This document shows, in pieces, positions 1-8,880 of a DNA stretch of 64,000 nt (its first letter is position 1; the number at the start of each line of letters is the position of its first letter). Position numbers and translations under genes: made by a program. The stretch comes from Mediterraneibacter hominis (GTDB taxonomy: Bacteria; Bacillota; Clostridia; Lachnospirales; Lachnospiraceae), in the NCBI RefSeq assembly GCF_014287475.1, contig NZ_JACOPF010000001.1, forward strand, positions 310,001-374,000, given 5' to 3'. The notes below the pieces were generated by a model. It had not been told where the DNA came from. It worked only from the letters and a program-made list of their open reading frames with translations, and ran no database searches.

Positions 1-16
1 AATACTACAATAATGC

Positions 17-22
17 TATAAT
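17..22 (+). promoter_or_regulatory. Probable -10 box upstream of the first gene
   Basis: A perfect TATAAT lies about 75 bases before the first start codon. The matching -35 box would fall outside the window, so the promoter cannot be confirmed. Confidence 0.35.
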
Positions 23-96
23 CTACTGTAGTATGTCAGCGTCAATGTTCTGGCGCTATGCCATGTCAAAAGAAGAAATATGAGTAGGTGACTGAC

Positions 97-3000
97 TTGA
101 AGAATAAAATCAAACGATTTGCAAAGGGAGATTTTCATATTCCTCAGCCGGAAATCATATTTCCGGAAACACGGATTATCATGCGTGTCGGAGAGGGAGA
201 AGAATACAGAGGAAGCTTTTCCCTGCAAAATGAAGGAGAAGGAACAATCAGAGGGCTTGTATATCCCTCTTCTTTTCGTGTGCATTGTGACGAGCAGGGA
301 TTTGATGGAAATCCGGTAAATATTTATTATACATATGATGGGACGGGACTGGTTCCAGGACATGTAGAGCATGGCAAATTCACGATTGTCTGCAATGGCG
401 GAGAGTTCGATATTGCATTTACTGCGATTATAGAAAAGCCGTTTGTTATGACAAGCTATGGGAAAGTACAGAGCCTGGAGGATTTTAAGAAGCTGGCTTT
501 TAGAGACAGGGCTGAGGCTGAAAAGCTGTTCCGTTCCAGAGATTTCTATGAAATATTGAAATATGAGGATAAGCGGATTCAGGCTTTATATGACAATATG
601 CGCAAATGGGAATTAAACCAGCATGCACTGGAGGAATTTCTTGTCGGCTGTAAACAGAAAGAAAAAATTTTTCTGACGTTGGAGGAAGAAAGTCGTGCCT
701 TTATCTCTCTGGAGGAAGCCAGGAAAGAGACCTTTACCGTGAAAAAGAATACGTGGGGGTATCTGGAAATGGACGTGAGGGCAGAGGGAGACTTTCTTTC
801 TGTAGAGCATACGCGGATCACGACAGAAGAATTTATCGGAAATTCCTACCGTTTGGAGTATTTTATTACAACTGAGAACCTGCATAATGGAAGTAATTTC
901 GGACAGATCGTGCTGGAGACACCGTATGAAACCCTTTCTTATGAGATCGTGGTGGAGAAAAATGTAAAAAGAGATGAAGAATACAGAGCAGCAGATCAAG
1001 AGTTTGCAGGAATTATAAAAAGCTATTTAAACTATGAGGCGGGAAAGACAGATATCAATACATGGACGAAGGAGGCCTTGAAGCGGATTGAACATTTGCG
1101 TGATATAGACAGCAAAAATGAGGTGTATCTGCTGGTACATGCGCATATCTGCCTGCTTGGAAGGATGACGGAGGAGGCAAAATGGCTTTTAGAATCCTAT
1201 AATTACAATCGGTTTGCAATTGGCAAGGATGTAGAGATGAGTTCGTATTATCTCTACCTTACTACACTTTTAAGCAATGACAGTATCGGACAGCGCCGGG
1301 TAGCAGAGGAGCTTTCAAAATCCTATATGAAACATCCGGAGAGCTGGAAGATTTTATGTATGCTTGTGAATGTGGATTCAGAATACAAGATTTACAGCGA
1401 GAGACTGCGGGCATTAGAAAAACAGTTCTATGAAGAAAAATCCCACAGTATTTGGTTTTATCTGGAAGCGTTCAAGTGTTTCCGCGATAAAAGTTCCTCT
1501 CTGAAAAAGCTGGGAATGTTTGAAGTAAGAGTACTTTTCTTTGCAGTAAAATATAAGATGATGACGAAGGAATTGGCTCTTTATACTGCGAATCTTGCAA
1601 GTCAGTTAAAAACCTTTGACAGGCATCTTTATGATACATTGGTGCTGTCTTATGAGATGTATGAGGAATCGATGATTCTGACAGCTATCTGTACGCTTTT
1701 GATCAAAGGAAACCGTATGGAAAGTACCTATTTTAAATGGTATGAAAAGGCAGTAGAGTCAGAGTTAAAGATAGCACAGCTTTATGAGTACTATATGGCG
1801 GCAGCGGATCCACATTATTTCAACAAAGCTTTGCCGCGTTCTGTGTATTTATATTTTATGCATGGAAATAATCTGGACTATCACAAATGCGCATTTTTGT
1901 ATGCAAACTTAATTACATATGAAGATGAAGGAAGTGAAATCTATGCGCATTACCGTGATGAAATGGAGGCGTTTGCCTGGAACCAGTTGGATCGCAGACA
2001 CATAGATGAACTGCTTCGGGTGATTTATAAAAGATTTATTGTGGAACGTTCTATGAATCCGGAGAGGGTAAAAGCGCTGTATGATATTTGCCATGCATAT
2101 GAAATTACGACAAAAGTACCGAATATGAAATTTATCCATGTGATTGCAGAGGATGGCTCAGTTACGCAGAAGGTGCCATATACAGACAATGGAACGCAGG
2201 TCTTTTTATATGCAAAGACAGACAGGCTTGTATGGGAGGGAAAGGACGGCAGGCATTATACCGATTCAATCCCTTATGACAGCAGGCGTCTGTTCTATGA
2301 ACTGCGATATATGGATATGTGCCGGAAGTTTATAAACGGACTGAAAAGGAGCAGGGAAGAAGAACAGGAGCAGGAGTTAAACCTTCAGGTTGTCAAAGCA
2401 CAGGGAATGGAGAATTATTCGGAAGAGGAAATGTTTGGTTTATGCAGCAAAACGATTCGGGAGAGTAACTATGAATCTGATGACTTCTTGACCTATATAT
2501 GCTTTGAATTATTTAAACGCGGACAGTATGACAAGGTGATATTGACCTATCTCGCAAATTATTACTGCGGCGCGACTTCTGATATGAAATGGCTCTGGAG
2601 AGAGGCAAGAGAATATGAAGTACATACACATAAACTGGCGGAGCGAATTCTGACACAGATGCTATTTTCTGAGGAGGTGTTCCAGGAAGCGGCAGTCTTT
2701 GAAGAATACTATGCAGAAGGCGCGTATTTTAGGTTACAGCAGGCATACCTGGCGTATATATCCAGAGAATATGTGGTGGAGGAGAGAAAGGTTGGGAAAA
2801 GCATCATTGACATAATCTGTCGGGAGTACGAGAAGGGTGAGGATACCATTGACATATGTAAAATCGCAGTCTTGAAATATTACGCACAGAGAGAATATAG
2901 TTCGCAGACACGCAAAACATTGAAAAAATTTCTTCAGGAATTGTGCGGAAAGCAGATCTATTTCCCATTCTTTTTACAGTATGAAAAGGATTGGCTGATT

Positions 3001-3390
3001 GAGCTGCAGCTCTGGGATAAGACGCTGATCGAGTATAAAGGGCAGAAAGGAAGTCGGGTAATGCTGTATTACCAGCTTCAAAAGGGCAGTATGGAGCCGG
3101 CAGATTATTCTACAGAAGTGCTTACACCTATGTATGAGAACCTGTATGTCAAAAAATTTGTATTGTTTGCCAATGAAAAATTAAAATACTATTTTAAAGA
3201 AACCATAGATGGAAATTCCTATCGCAGCAGTAAGGAAAGCTGTGAACGCGAGGCGAAAAAAGGGGAAGCCGGAAGATACGGGCGGCTCAACGATATTCTG
3301 TTGGAGGAAGAGAAGGAAAAGCAGCAAAAAATGATACGGGCCTACGCTGTGGAAGATGCGGTGGCGGCGCATATGTTTATACAATATTAA
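97..3390 (+). CDS. DUF5717-type large helical-repeat protein of unknown function
   Basis: About 1,097 residues, no signal peptide and no membrane segment, so probably cytoplasmic. Residues 1-130 look like a beta-sandwich (alternating beta strands with the pattern EGTIRGLVYPS). The rest is a long series of amphipathic helices rich in Tyr, Leu and Glu, like degenerate TPR or HAT repeats. I recognise the overall protein as the family called DUF5717 in Lachnospiraceae; no function is known to me. TTG at 97 is preferred over GTG at 88 because the TAGGTG before it gives a usual ribosome-site spacing and the product then starts MKNKIKR. The next gene begins 15 bases downstream, so the two are co-transcribed. 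It is a possible scaffold for the Hsp70-like partner; that is inference. Confidence 0.8.
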   Translation: MKNKIKRFAKGDFHIPQPEIIFPETRIIMRVGEGEEYRGSFSLQNEGEGTIRGLVYPSSFRVHCDEQGFDGNPVNIYYTYDGTGLVPGHVEHGKFTIVCNGGEFDIAFTAIIEKPFVMTSYGKVQSLEDFKKLAFRDRAEAEKLFRSRDFYEILKYEDKRIQALYDNMRKWELNQHALEEFLVGCKQKEKIFLTLEEESRAFISLEEARKETFTVKKNTWGYLEMDVRAEGDFLSVEHTRITTEEFIGNSYRLEYFITTENLHNGSNFGQIVLETPYETLSYEIVVEKNVKRDEEYRAADQEFAGIIKSYLNYEAGKTDINTWTKEALKRIEHLRDIDSKNEVYLLVHAHICLLGRMTEEAKWLLESYNYNRFAIGKDVEMSSYYLYLTTLLSNDSIGQRRVAEELSKSYMKHPESWKILCMLVNVDSEYKIYSERLRALEKQFYEEKSHSIWFYLEAFKCFRDKSSSLKKLGMFEVRVLFFAVKYKMMTKELALYTANLASQLKTFDRHLYDTLVLSYEMYEESMILTAICTLLIKGNRMESTYFKWYEKAVESELKIAQLYEYYMAAADPHYFNKALPRSVYLYFMHGNNLDYHKCAFLYANLITYEDEGSEIYAHYRDEMEAFAWNQLDRRHIDELLRVIYKRFIVERSMNPERVKALYDICHAYEITTKVPNMKFIHVIAEDGSVTQKVPYTDNGTQVFLYAKTDRLVWEGKDGRHYTDSIPYDSRRLFYELRYMDMCRKFINGLKRSREEEQEQELNLQVVKAQGMENYSEEEMFGLCSKTIRESNYESDDFLTYICFELFKRGQYDKVILTYLANYYCGATSDMKWLWREAREYEVHTHKLAERILTQMLFSEEVFQEAAVFEEYYAEGAYFRLQQAYLAYISREYVVEERKVGKSIIDIICREYEKGEDTIDICKIAVLKYYAQREYSSQTRKTLKKFLQELCGKQIYFPFFLQYEKDWLIELQLWDKTLIEYKGQKGSRVMLYYQLQKGSMEPADYSTEVLTPMYENLYVKKFVLFANEKLKYYFKETIDGNSYRSSKESCEREAKKGEAGRYGRLNDILLEEEKEKQQKMIRAYAVEDAVAAHMFIQY

Positions 3391-3405
3391 GGAGGCATTT
3401 TGCCT

Positions 3406-4689
3406 ATGGGACAAGGCAGTATTATCGGGTATGAAATCAATGAAAAGACATGTCAGATCAGCTATTATAATGAAGAGGAATTAGAGCCCGATACATTGGA
3501 AGTTGATACGGATAATTACCAGATTCCGCTGATTATAGGAAAATTAAGAGATACCTGGGCATACGGTAAAGAGGCAAAAAGACTGGTTACGATCAAAGAA
3601 GGCTTTACAGTGACGCGGCTTTTAGATAAGAGCTTATCAGGGGAAAAAATTGAATTTGGAGAAGAAACGTATGACGCAGTATGGCTGTTGTCACAGTTTA
3701 TCCAGATGTCATTGCAGTCTTTTCCGCAGATTGACGGAATTGTATTCAGCGTTCCTGTACTGACAGAGGAACTGGCACAGATGCTGCGTGGAATTGCGGT
3801 TCGTATGAATATCGATAAACGGCACATTTTTATACAGGATTACAAAGAAAGCTTCTGCAACTATCTTTTTTACCAGCCAAAAGAATTGTGGCAGTATGAT
3901 GCAGCTTTGTTTTGTTGTGACAGAAATGAAATTAAGGCATATATGCTTAGAAGGCTGAGACCGGGGCTCGGAGGAGGAAAGACGACTTTCGTGACGGTCG
4001 ACGAGGTTGCAAGCGCGCACATGAAAGAACTGGCGGCTGTGTATCCGGTATTAAATGAGGACAAGGCAAAAGAAGCGGATTTAATGTTCTGCCGGTTCAT
4101 AGAAAGTGTATTTGACAAACGAATTGTATCTTCTGTCTTTTTGACAGGAGAGGGATTTGAAAATAACTGGTATCCCAAAGCGCTTAGAGTTTTGTGCAAT
4201 GGAAGACGTGCGTTCATCGGAAATAATCTTTACAGTAAGGGCGCATGTTATACTGCATACCGGAAGTTGTTTATGCATATTGAAAATCCAGTGTATCTTT
4301 CTGAAGATAAGCTGACGGATCAGATTACAGTAAATATGCGGGTAGATGGACAGGAGATGTGGTATCCGATTGTTTCGTGGGGAGCACACTGGTATGAATC
4401 AAACAATCAGTGGGAAGTGCTGTTAGAAGATGTGGAGGATATCGAGTTCCATATAGAATCTTTGATTCAGGGAAGTTTAAAAACAGAGAAGATTTCACTG
4501 GAAAAGTTCCCTAAGAGAGCAGAATATTCTATGCGCCTTCAGATTGAGACATTGTTTTTGGATGAAAAAACCTGTAAGATAACAGTGCGTGATGCCGGAT
4601 TTGGAGAATTCTTCCAGCCGACAGATTTTCAGGAGGAAAAAATCATACATTTAGGAGGAAATGATGGGAAGTTTAATTCTTTGTCATGA
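3406..4689 (+). CDS. DUF5716-type, divergent actin/Hsp70-fold protein
   Basis: About 427 residues, soluble. I recognise it as the DUF5716 family that accompanies DUF5717. The order of elements recalls the ASKHA (Hsp70/actin) fold: an N-terminal strand pair GSIIGYEIN, a central strand VFSVPV, then IQDYKESFCNYLF at the place where Hsp70 has its EPxAA segment, and a late VFLTGEGFENNW followed by IGNNLYSKGACYTA, like the second phosphate loop and final helix. The classic DxGxT phosphate-1 loop is not visible, so ATP binding is uncertain. AGGAGG at 3390-3395 fits ATG 3406 (10-base spacing) better than TTG 3400. The stop overlaps the next gene by 26-29 bases. Confidence 0.75.
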   Translation: MGQGSIIGYEINEKTCQISYYNEEELEPDTLEVDTDNYQIPLIIGKLRDTWAYGKEAKRLVTIKEGFTVTRLLDKSLSGEKIEFGEETYDAVWLLSQFIQMSLQSFPQIDGIVFSVPVLTEELAQMLRGIAVRMNIDKRHIFIQDYKESFCNYLFYQPKELWQYDAALFCCDRNEIKAYMLRRLRPGLGGGKTTFVTVDEVASAHMKELAAVYPVLNEDKAKEADLMFCRFIESVFDKRIVSSVFLTGEGFENNWYPKALRVLCNGRRAFIGNNLYSKGACYTAYRKLFMHIENPVYLSEDKLTDQITVNMRVDGQEMWYPIVSWGAHWYESNNQWEVLLEDVEDIEFHIESLIQGSLKTEKISLEKFPKRAEYSMRLQIETLFLDEKTCKITVRDAGFGEFFQPTDFQEEKIIHLGGNDGKFNSLS

Positions 4690-5431
4690 TAAACACGCGA
4701 CTCATCCATATGAAATTACGAGAATCCACTGTAAGATTTTTACACTGGAAGAACTTTGCTATTATCTGTGCAACAATCTCTATCTGATCGATTATACGAT
4801 CATGAATCAACAGCTTTTAAGCTGGCTGGAGGAAGAACTTGAGATGACAGAACTGGCAGGACAGCTAAGGGATGTCATCCGTCTGAAGGGGTCTGTGGAA
4901 AAATTTGTACTGACAATTTTGAAAGCATCGAAGATTTACCGAGAGCCGGAGATGATCCGGATTCAGAATGTCCTCGAACATCTGAAAAATCAAAAAGATA
5001 TTGAACGGCAAAAATATAAAGGGGATAACCTTTTAGAAAGCGGAGAAATTGAGGAGGCAATTCTTGTATATCAGGCAATTTTAAATGGGGAAAGAGATGA
5101 AAGCGTAGATGCAAAATTTTATGGAAAAATTTATGCATGTTTAGGCGCGGCATATGGCAGGCTGTTTTTATACCAGGAGTCTGCCAAAATGTATGACAGG
5201 GCATATCAAATTTGTGGGGATAAGGCATTATTGAAGCCATATCTTTACGCTTCCTATAAATATATGTCGTTGGAGGAATATCATATTCTGCTTACCAAGC
5301 ACGAAGAATATGTAGAAGTCAATGCCCAGATGCGGCGGGAAATGGAAGAGATAATGAAAAAAGTGCCTGCAGAGCCAGGGCGTGAATGGATCGAGAAATG
5401 GAAGCGGAGGCACAGGAGAAGCCATACCTGA
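4664..5431 (+). CDS. TPR-like protein of unknown function, third gene of the DUF5717/DUF5716 operon
   Basis: About 255 residues, no signal peptide. The N-terminal half (GSLILCHDKHATHPYEI, then a helical stretch) is not recognised. Residues from about 120 onward form TPR-like helix pairs: an alternation of A/L/Y at helix contacts, as in GEIEEAILVYQAIL and YGKIYACLGAAYGRLFLYQESAKMYDRAYQ. The gene starts inside the end of the preceding one; ATG 4661 or 4664 both follow TTAGGAGG, and 4664 has the better spacing. Tight overlap with DUF5716 argues for coupled translation and a joint function with the two upstream proteins. Confidence 0.7.
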   Translation: MGSLILCHDKHATHPYEITRIHCKIFTLEELCYYLCNNLYLIDYTIMNQQLLSWLEEELEMTELAGQLRDVIRLKGSVEKFVLTILKASKIYREPEMIRIQNVLEHLKNQKDIERQKYKGDNLLESGEIEEAILVYQAILNGERDESVDAKFYGKIYACLGAAYGRLFLYQESAKMYDRAYQICGDKALLKPYLYASYKYMSLEEYHILLTKHEEYVEVNAQMRREMEEIMKKVPAEPGREWIEKWKRRHRRSHT

Positions 5432-5439
5432 TAAAAGGT

Positions 5440-5468
5440 TTGACAGAGTGTCAGAAATATGATACTAT
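5440..5468 (+). promoter_or_regulatory. Promoter of the amino acid ABC transporter operon
   Basis: TTGACA at 5440-5445, a 17-base spacer and TACTAT at 5463-5468. It lies just after the stop of the preceding gene and about 70 bases before the lipoprotein start. The leader between holds a short GTGGT...ACCAC inverted repeat. Confidence 0.6.
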
Positions 5469-5539
5469 ATCCACATATTTTAGCGTGGTAAAGTAATCAA
5501 TTACTAATATGATAAAGCACCACGGCAAGGAGGATATGT

Positions 5540-6388
5540 ATGATGAAGAAAAAAATAGCGTGTATGTTTGCGGCAGTTTTGACAGTCTCTGTCGTGGCGG
5601 CAGGATGCGGCAAGACAACAGAAGGGCAGTCAGATGGAAATGAGGATAAGAAAACAGAAAGCACATCTGATTCAGTCACAAATGGCGGGAACACTTTTGT
5701 AGTAGGTTTTGACGCAGAGTATCCGCCATATGGGTATATGGATGATAATGGCGAGTACACCGGGTTCGATCTGGAACTTGCACAGGCAGTCTGCGACATC
5801 GAAGGCTGGGAGCTGGAGAAAAAGCCAATTAACTGGGATTCTAAAGATATGGAACTGAATTCTGGTTCTATCGACTGTATCTGGAACGGATTTACTATGA
5901 ACGGCAGAGAGGACGACTATACGTTTTCCACTCCTTATGTGGATAACAGCCAGGTAATCGTTGTATCGGAAAGTGCAGGAATAGAAAATCTGGAAGATCT
6001 GGCAGGAAAAGTAGTGGGAGTACAGGCGGCTTCCGCGGCTTTAGATGTATTGAACGGCGACCAGAAGACATTGGCAGATACCTTTGCTTCCTTGAATGAG
6101 TTTGCAGACTATAACACTGCATTTACAGAATTACAGGCAGGTGCGCTGGATGCTTTGGCGATAGATATCGGTGTGGCAAAATACCAGATCAATTCCCGCG
6201 GGGACGGATATGTAATTTTAGATGAAACACTGAACAAAGAACAGTATGCAATTGGATTCAAAAAAGGGAATGATGAACTGTGCGAAAAGGTAAACGCAGA
6301 TCTTCAGACACTTACAAACGACGGAACAGTTGCGAAGCTGGCAGAAAAATATGAGATTGCCGATATGGTGACTTTGAAAGCAGAATAA
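5540..6388 (+). CDS. Amino acid ABC transporter substrate-binding lipoprotein
   Basis: The protein has 282 residues. A lipoprotein signal ends VVAAGCGK, so Cys23 would be lipidated and the protein held on the outer face of the membrane. An acidic Ser/Thr linker follows, then a type 3 periplasmic-binding fold: VGFDAEYPPYGYMDDNGEYTGFDLELAQAVC and the later DALAIDIGVAKY are typical of polar amino acid binders. The lack of a surviving ligand-specific signature means the substrate cannot be named. AAGGAGG lies 6 bases before ATG 5540. Permease and ATPase genes follow directly, forming a complete importer. Confidence 0.92.
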   Translation: MMKKKIACMFAAVLTVSVVAAGCGKTTEGQSDGNEDKKTESTSDSVTNGGNTFVVGFDAEYPPYGYMDDNGEYTGFDLELAQAVCDIEGWELEKKPINWDSKDMELNSGSIDCIWNGFTMNGREDDYTFSTPYVDNSQVIVVSESAGIENLEDLAGKVVGVQAASAALDVLNGDQKTLADTFASLNEFADYNTAFTELQAGALDALAIDIGVAKYQINSRGDGYVILDETLNKEQYAIGFKKGNDELCEKVNADLQTLTNDGTVAKLAEKYEIADMVTLKAE

Positions 6389-6432
6389 AGAAAAATGCAG
6401 TGCAAATTGCAGGGCGTATCGTGCAAAACATT

Positions 6433-6454
6433 CCCCTCGGAGGCCTCCGGGGGG
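6433..6454 (+). promoter_or_regulatory. GC-rich intercistronic hairpin between binding protein and permease
   Basis: CCCCTCGGAGG is followed directly by its near-perfect complement, in the 92-base gap before the permease. There is no T-run. Such hairpins after a binding-protein gene commonly stabilise its mRNA or cut read-through, so that binding protein exceeds permease. Confidence 0.5.
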
Positions 6455-6480
6455 CATACTTGTGTCTGGGAGGATGTTAC

Positions 6481-7128
6481 ATGAGTTTTGAGGTAATGTT
6501 AAGACAATTATTGGAAGGATTTGGACAGACGTGTCTGATTTTTTTCCTGACTTTGGTATTTTCACTTCCTTTGGGAATGGTTGTATACTTTGGAAGAGTA
6601 TGCAGGATAAAGCCAATCAGCTGGCTGGTGAAGATTTACATATCCATTATGAGAGGAACGCCTCTTATGCTTCAACTGCTGGTTTGGTATTTCGCTCCAT
6701 TCTATCTGTGGGGCATGAATATCGGAGGATATAAGCTGACTGCTATTTTAATCGGATGCTCCTTGAATTATGCGGCATACTTTGCGGAAATCTACCGTTC
6801 TGGTATCGAATCTATACCCAAAGGGCAGTATGAGGCGGCTGCACTTTTGGGCTATTCCAGACAGCAGACATTTTTCAAGATTGTTTTGCCGCAGGTGGTG
6901 AAAATTGTTTTGCCGTCTGTGACAAATGAGGTGATTACGCTGGTAAAAGATACCTCTCTTGTATATTCCTTGTCCTATGTCGAAATGTTTGCTGTGGCAA
7001 AGCAGATTGCGGCAGCGCAGACGACTGTGCTTCCATTTTTTATCGCCGGTGTATTCTACTATATATTTAACTATGCAGTTGCCGGAGTGATGGAACTGTT
7101 TGAGAAACGTCTGGATTACTATCGATAG
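6481..7128 (+). CDS. Amino acid ABC transporter permease
   Basis: The protein has 215 residues with about five hydrophobic segments, an HisM/GlnP-type inner-membrane subunit. The coupling motif EIYRSGIESIPKGQYEAAALLGYS matches the EAA loop (EAA...G) that contacts the ATPase. The start is ATG 6481, preceded by GGGAGG; a longer open frame back to 6400 crosses the intercistronic hairpin and is not used. The ATPase gene begins 12 bases downstream. The single permease gene implies a homodimer. Confidence 0.9.
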   Translation: MSFEVMLRQLLEGFGQTCLIFFLTLVFSLPLGMVVYFGRVCRIKPISWLVKIYISIMRGTPLMLQLLVWYFAPFYLWGMNIGGYKLTAILIGCSLNYAAYFAEIYRSGIESIPKGQYEAAALLGYSRQQTFFKIVLPQVVKIVLPSVTNEVITLVKDTSLVYSLSYVEMFAVAKQIAAAQTTVLPFFIAGVFYYIFNYAVAGVMELFEKRLDYYR

Positions 7129-7140
7129 GAGGCAGATGAT

Positions 7141-7902
7141 ATGAAACTTCTGGAAATGAATCATATAAAGAAAGCGTTCAACGGCGTACAAGTAATAAAG
7201 GATATTTCTCTTTCTGTGGAAAAAGGAGAGATTCTCGCGATTATCGGCCCTTCGGGGTCTGGGAAGTCGACGCTTTTGCGTTGTGCGACGATGCTTGAAA
7301 CGATAGATGACGGAGAGATACAGTATCTTGGCAGGAGGGCGGCATGGGTAGAAGGCGGAAAACCCGTATTCCCAAAGAAAGAAGAAAGAAAGGAAATACA
7401 GTCCTATTTTGGTCTGGTCTTCCAAAATTTTAATTTGTTTCCCCATTTTTCTGTGATGAAGAATATTACAGATGCTCCGCTGAAGGTACAAAGACGTGGA
7501 AAAGAGGAAGTATTTGAAGAAGCAAGACGGCTTTTGAAAAAAATGGGACTGGAGGACAAGGAGAATGCGTATCCATATCAGCTTTCGGGAGGACAGCAGC
7601 AAAGAGTTTCGATTGCGCGGGCATTGATGATGCATCCGAATATTTTGTTTTTTGATGAGCCAACCTCTGCGCTGGATCCGGAGCTGACAGGTGAAATCTT
7701 AAAAGTAATTAAAGATCTGGCAGCGGAGCATATGACAATGGTGATTGTCACACATGAGATGAGTTTTGCCAGAAAGGTGGCAGATCATATTATTTTCATG
7801 GACAAAGGCGTCATTGCGGAAGAAGGGACGCCGGAGGATGTATTTGGATCAAAGAATGAAAGAATCAGAGAATTTCTTGGAAAATTGACATCAGAAAGAT
7901 AA
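7141..7902 (+). CDS. Amino acid ABC transporter ATP-binding protein
   Basis: The protein has 253 residues and is a full ABC ATPase: Walker A GPSGSGKST near residue 40, Q-loop in LVFQNFNLFPH, signature LSGGQQQR, Walker B NILFFDEPTSALDP and switch H in VIVTHEM. It matches the GlnQ/HisP group. An insertion rich in charged residues (about residues 65-95) lies between Walker A and the Q-loop. Ribosome site AGGAGGCAG precedes the ATG. It powers the importer formed with the two upstream genes. Confidence 0.93.
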   Translation: MKLLEMNHIKKAFNGVQVIKDISLSVEKGEILAIIGPSGSGKSTLLRCATMLETIDDGEIQYLGRRAAWVEGGKPVFPKKEERKEIQSYFGLVFQNFNLFPHFSVMKNITDAPLKVQRRGKEEVFEEARRLLKKMGLEDKENAYPYQLSGGQQQRVSIARALMMHPNILFFDEPTSALDPELTGEILKVIKDLAAEHMTMVIVTHEMSFARKVADHIIFMDKGVIAEEGTPEDVFGSKNERIREFLGKLTSER

Positions 7903-7970
7903 TAAATAGATGGTTATATATAAGTAAAGCTTATTAAACTGCGAGAAAATAAATAATGAGAGATACGCGG

Positions 7971-8008
7971 ATAAGGCGGCGGGAATATTGATTTTCCCTC
8001 CGCCTTAT
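7971..8008 (+). terminator. Stem-loop after the ABC operon, overlapping the purC promoter
   Basis: Arms 7971-7985 and 7994-8008 pair over 15 bases with one mismatch around an 8-base loop. No T-run follows, so termination efficiency is doubtful. The right arm is also the promoter spacer of purC. Confidence 0.5.
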
Positions 8009-8016
8009 ATTATAAT
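7988..8016 (+). promoter_or_regulatory. purC promoter
   Basis: TTGATT at 7988-7993, exactly 17 bases, then TATAAT at 8011-8016. The predicted transcript start near 8023 leaves an ~85-base leader before purC. I see no purine riboswitch in the leader. Confidence 0.65.
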
Positions 8017-8106
8017 CAGAAATGCAGCAGGAATGGAAGTGGTCAGGCTTTTCTGCCTGCATTGAACCTTGTATTTTAGAAAAAAGAAAGGGACAGGTGT
8101 AAACAT

Positions 8107-8814
8107 ATGAAAAAATTAGAACAGCTTTATGAAGGAAAAGCAAAGAAAGTATTTGCCACAGAAGATCCGGATATTGTAATCGTAGACTATAAAGATGATG
8201 CAACTGCATTCAATGGAGAGAAGAAAGGAACGATTGTAGGAAAGGGAGTTATTAATAACCGGATGACAAATTATATTTTCCAGATATTGGAAAAGGAGGG
8301 CGTTCCGACTCATTATGTAGAGGAATTAAGTGATCGGGAAACAGCGGTGAAAAAAGTAGAGATTGTACCGTTAGAGGTAATTGTAAGAAATGTAGCCGCA
8401 GGAAGCTTTTCTAAGAAGCTTGGCATTGAAGAAGGAAGAAAATTGTTGGCACCGACCCTGGAATTCAGCTATAAAGACGATGATCTCGGCGATCCGATGA
8501 TCAACGATTATTTTGCGATTGCCATCGGCGCTGCTACGCGCGAAGAGATTGATAAAATCACGAAATATACATTTAAAGTAAATGAAGTGATGAAGAAATT
8601 TTTTGATGAAGCAGGAATTGAGCTGATTGATTTTAAGATTGAATTTGGAAGATACCACGGGGAGATTATACTGGCGGATGAAATTTCACCGGATACCTGC
8701 CGTCTGTGGGACAAAGAGACGCATGAAAAGCTGGATAAAGACCGTTTCCGCAGAGATATGGGAAATGTGGAGGATGCATATCAGGAAGTATTTAAACGGA
8801 TTGGTATCAAATAA
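8107..8814 (+). CDS. purC: Phosphoribosylaminoimidazole-succinocarboxamide (SAICAR) synthase
   Basis: The protein has 235 residues, the usual bacterial length. It joins CAIR and aspartate with ATP in de novo purine synthesis. The start [14 protein letters not shown] is the conserved GKxK nucleotide motif, and [16 protein letters not shown] and DFKIEFGR are family signatures. AAAGGGACAGG precedes the ATG. purB, which works on SAICAR as well as adenylosuccinate, follows after 66 bases; the rest of the pur pathway is not in the window. Confidence 0.96.
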   Translation: MKKLEQLYEGKAKKVFATEDPDIVIVDYKDDATAFNGEKKGTIVGKGVINNRMTNYIFQILEKEGVPTHYVEELSDRETAVKKVEIVPLEVIVRNVAAGSFSKKLGIEEGRKLLAPTLEFSYKDDDLGDPMINDYFAIAIGAATREEIDKITKYTFKVNEVMKKFFDEAGIELIDFKIEFGRYHGEIILADEISPDTCRLWDKETHEKLDKDRFRRDMGNVEDAYQEVFKRIGIK

Positions 8815-8880
8815 GGCAGTGCGTATATGCTGCGTTGAAAAAGCGGCGGGCAGGTACTTAGTTAAGAATAGGAGACACAT

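Noticed and set aside
6748..7635. A 295-residue open frame on the minus strand
   Set aside because: Antisense to the permease and ATPase genes, whose motifs are intact; composition (His/Arg/Leu-rich) is that of a shadow frame.
8017..8106. Possible purine riboswitch before purC
   Set aside because: Only a loose AATGCAG/CTGCATT pairing is present; the conserved purine-aptamer core is not seen.
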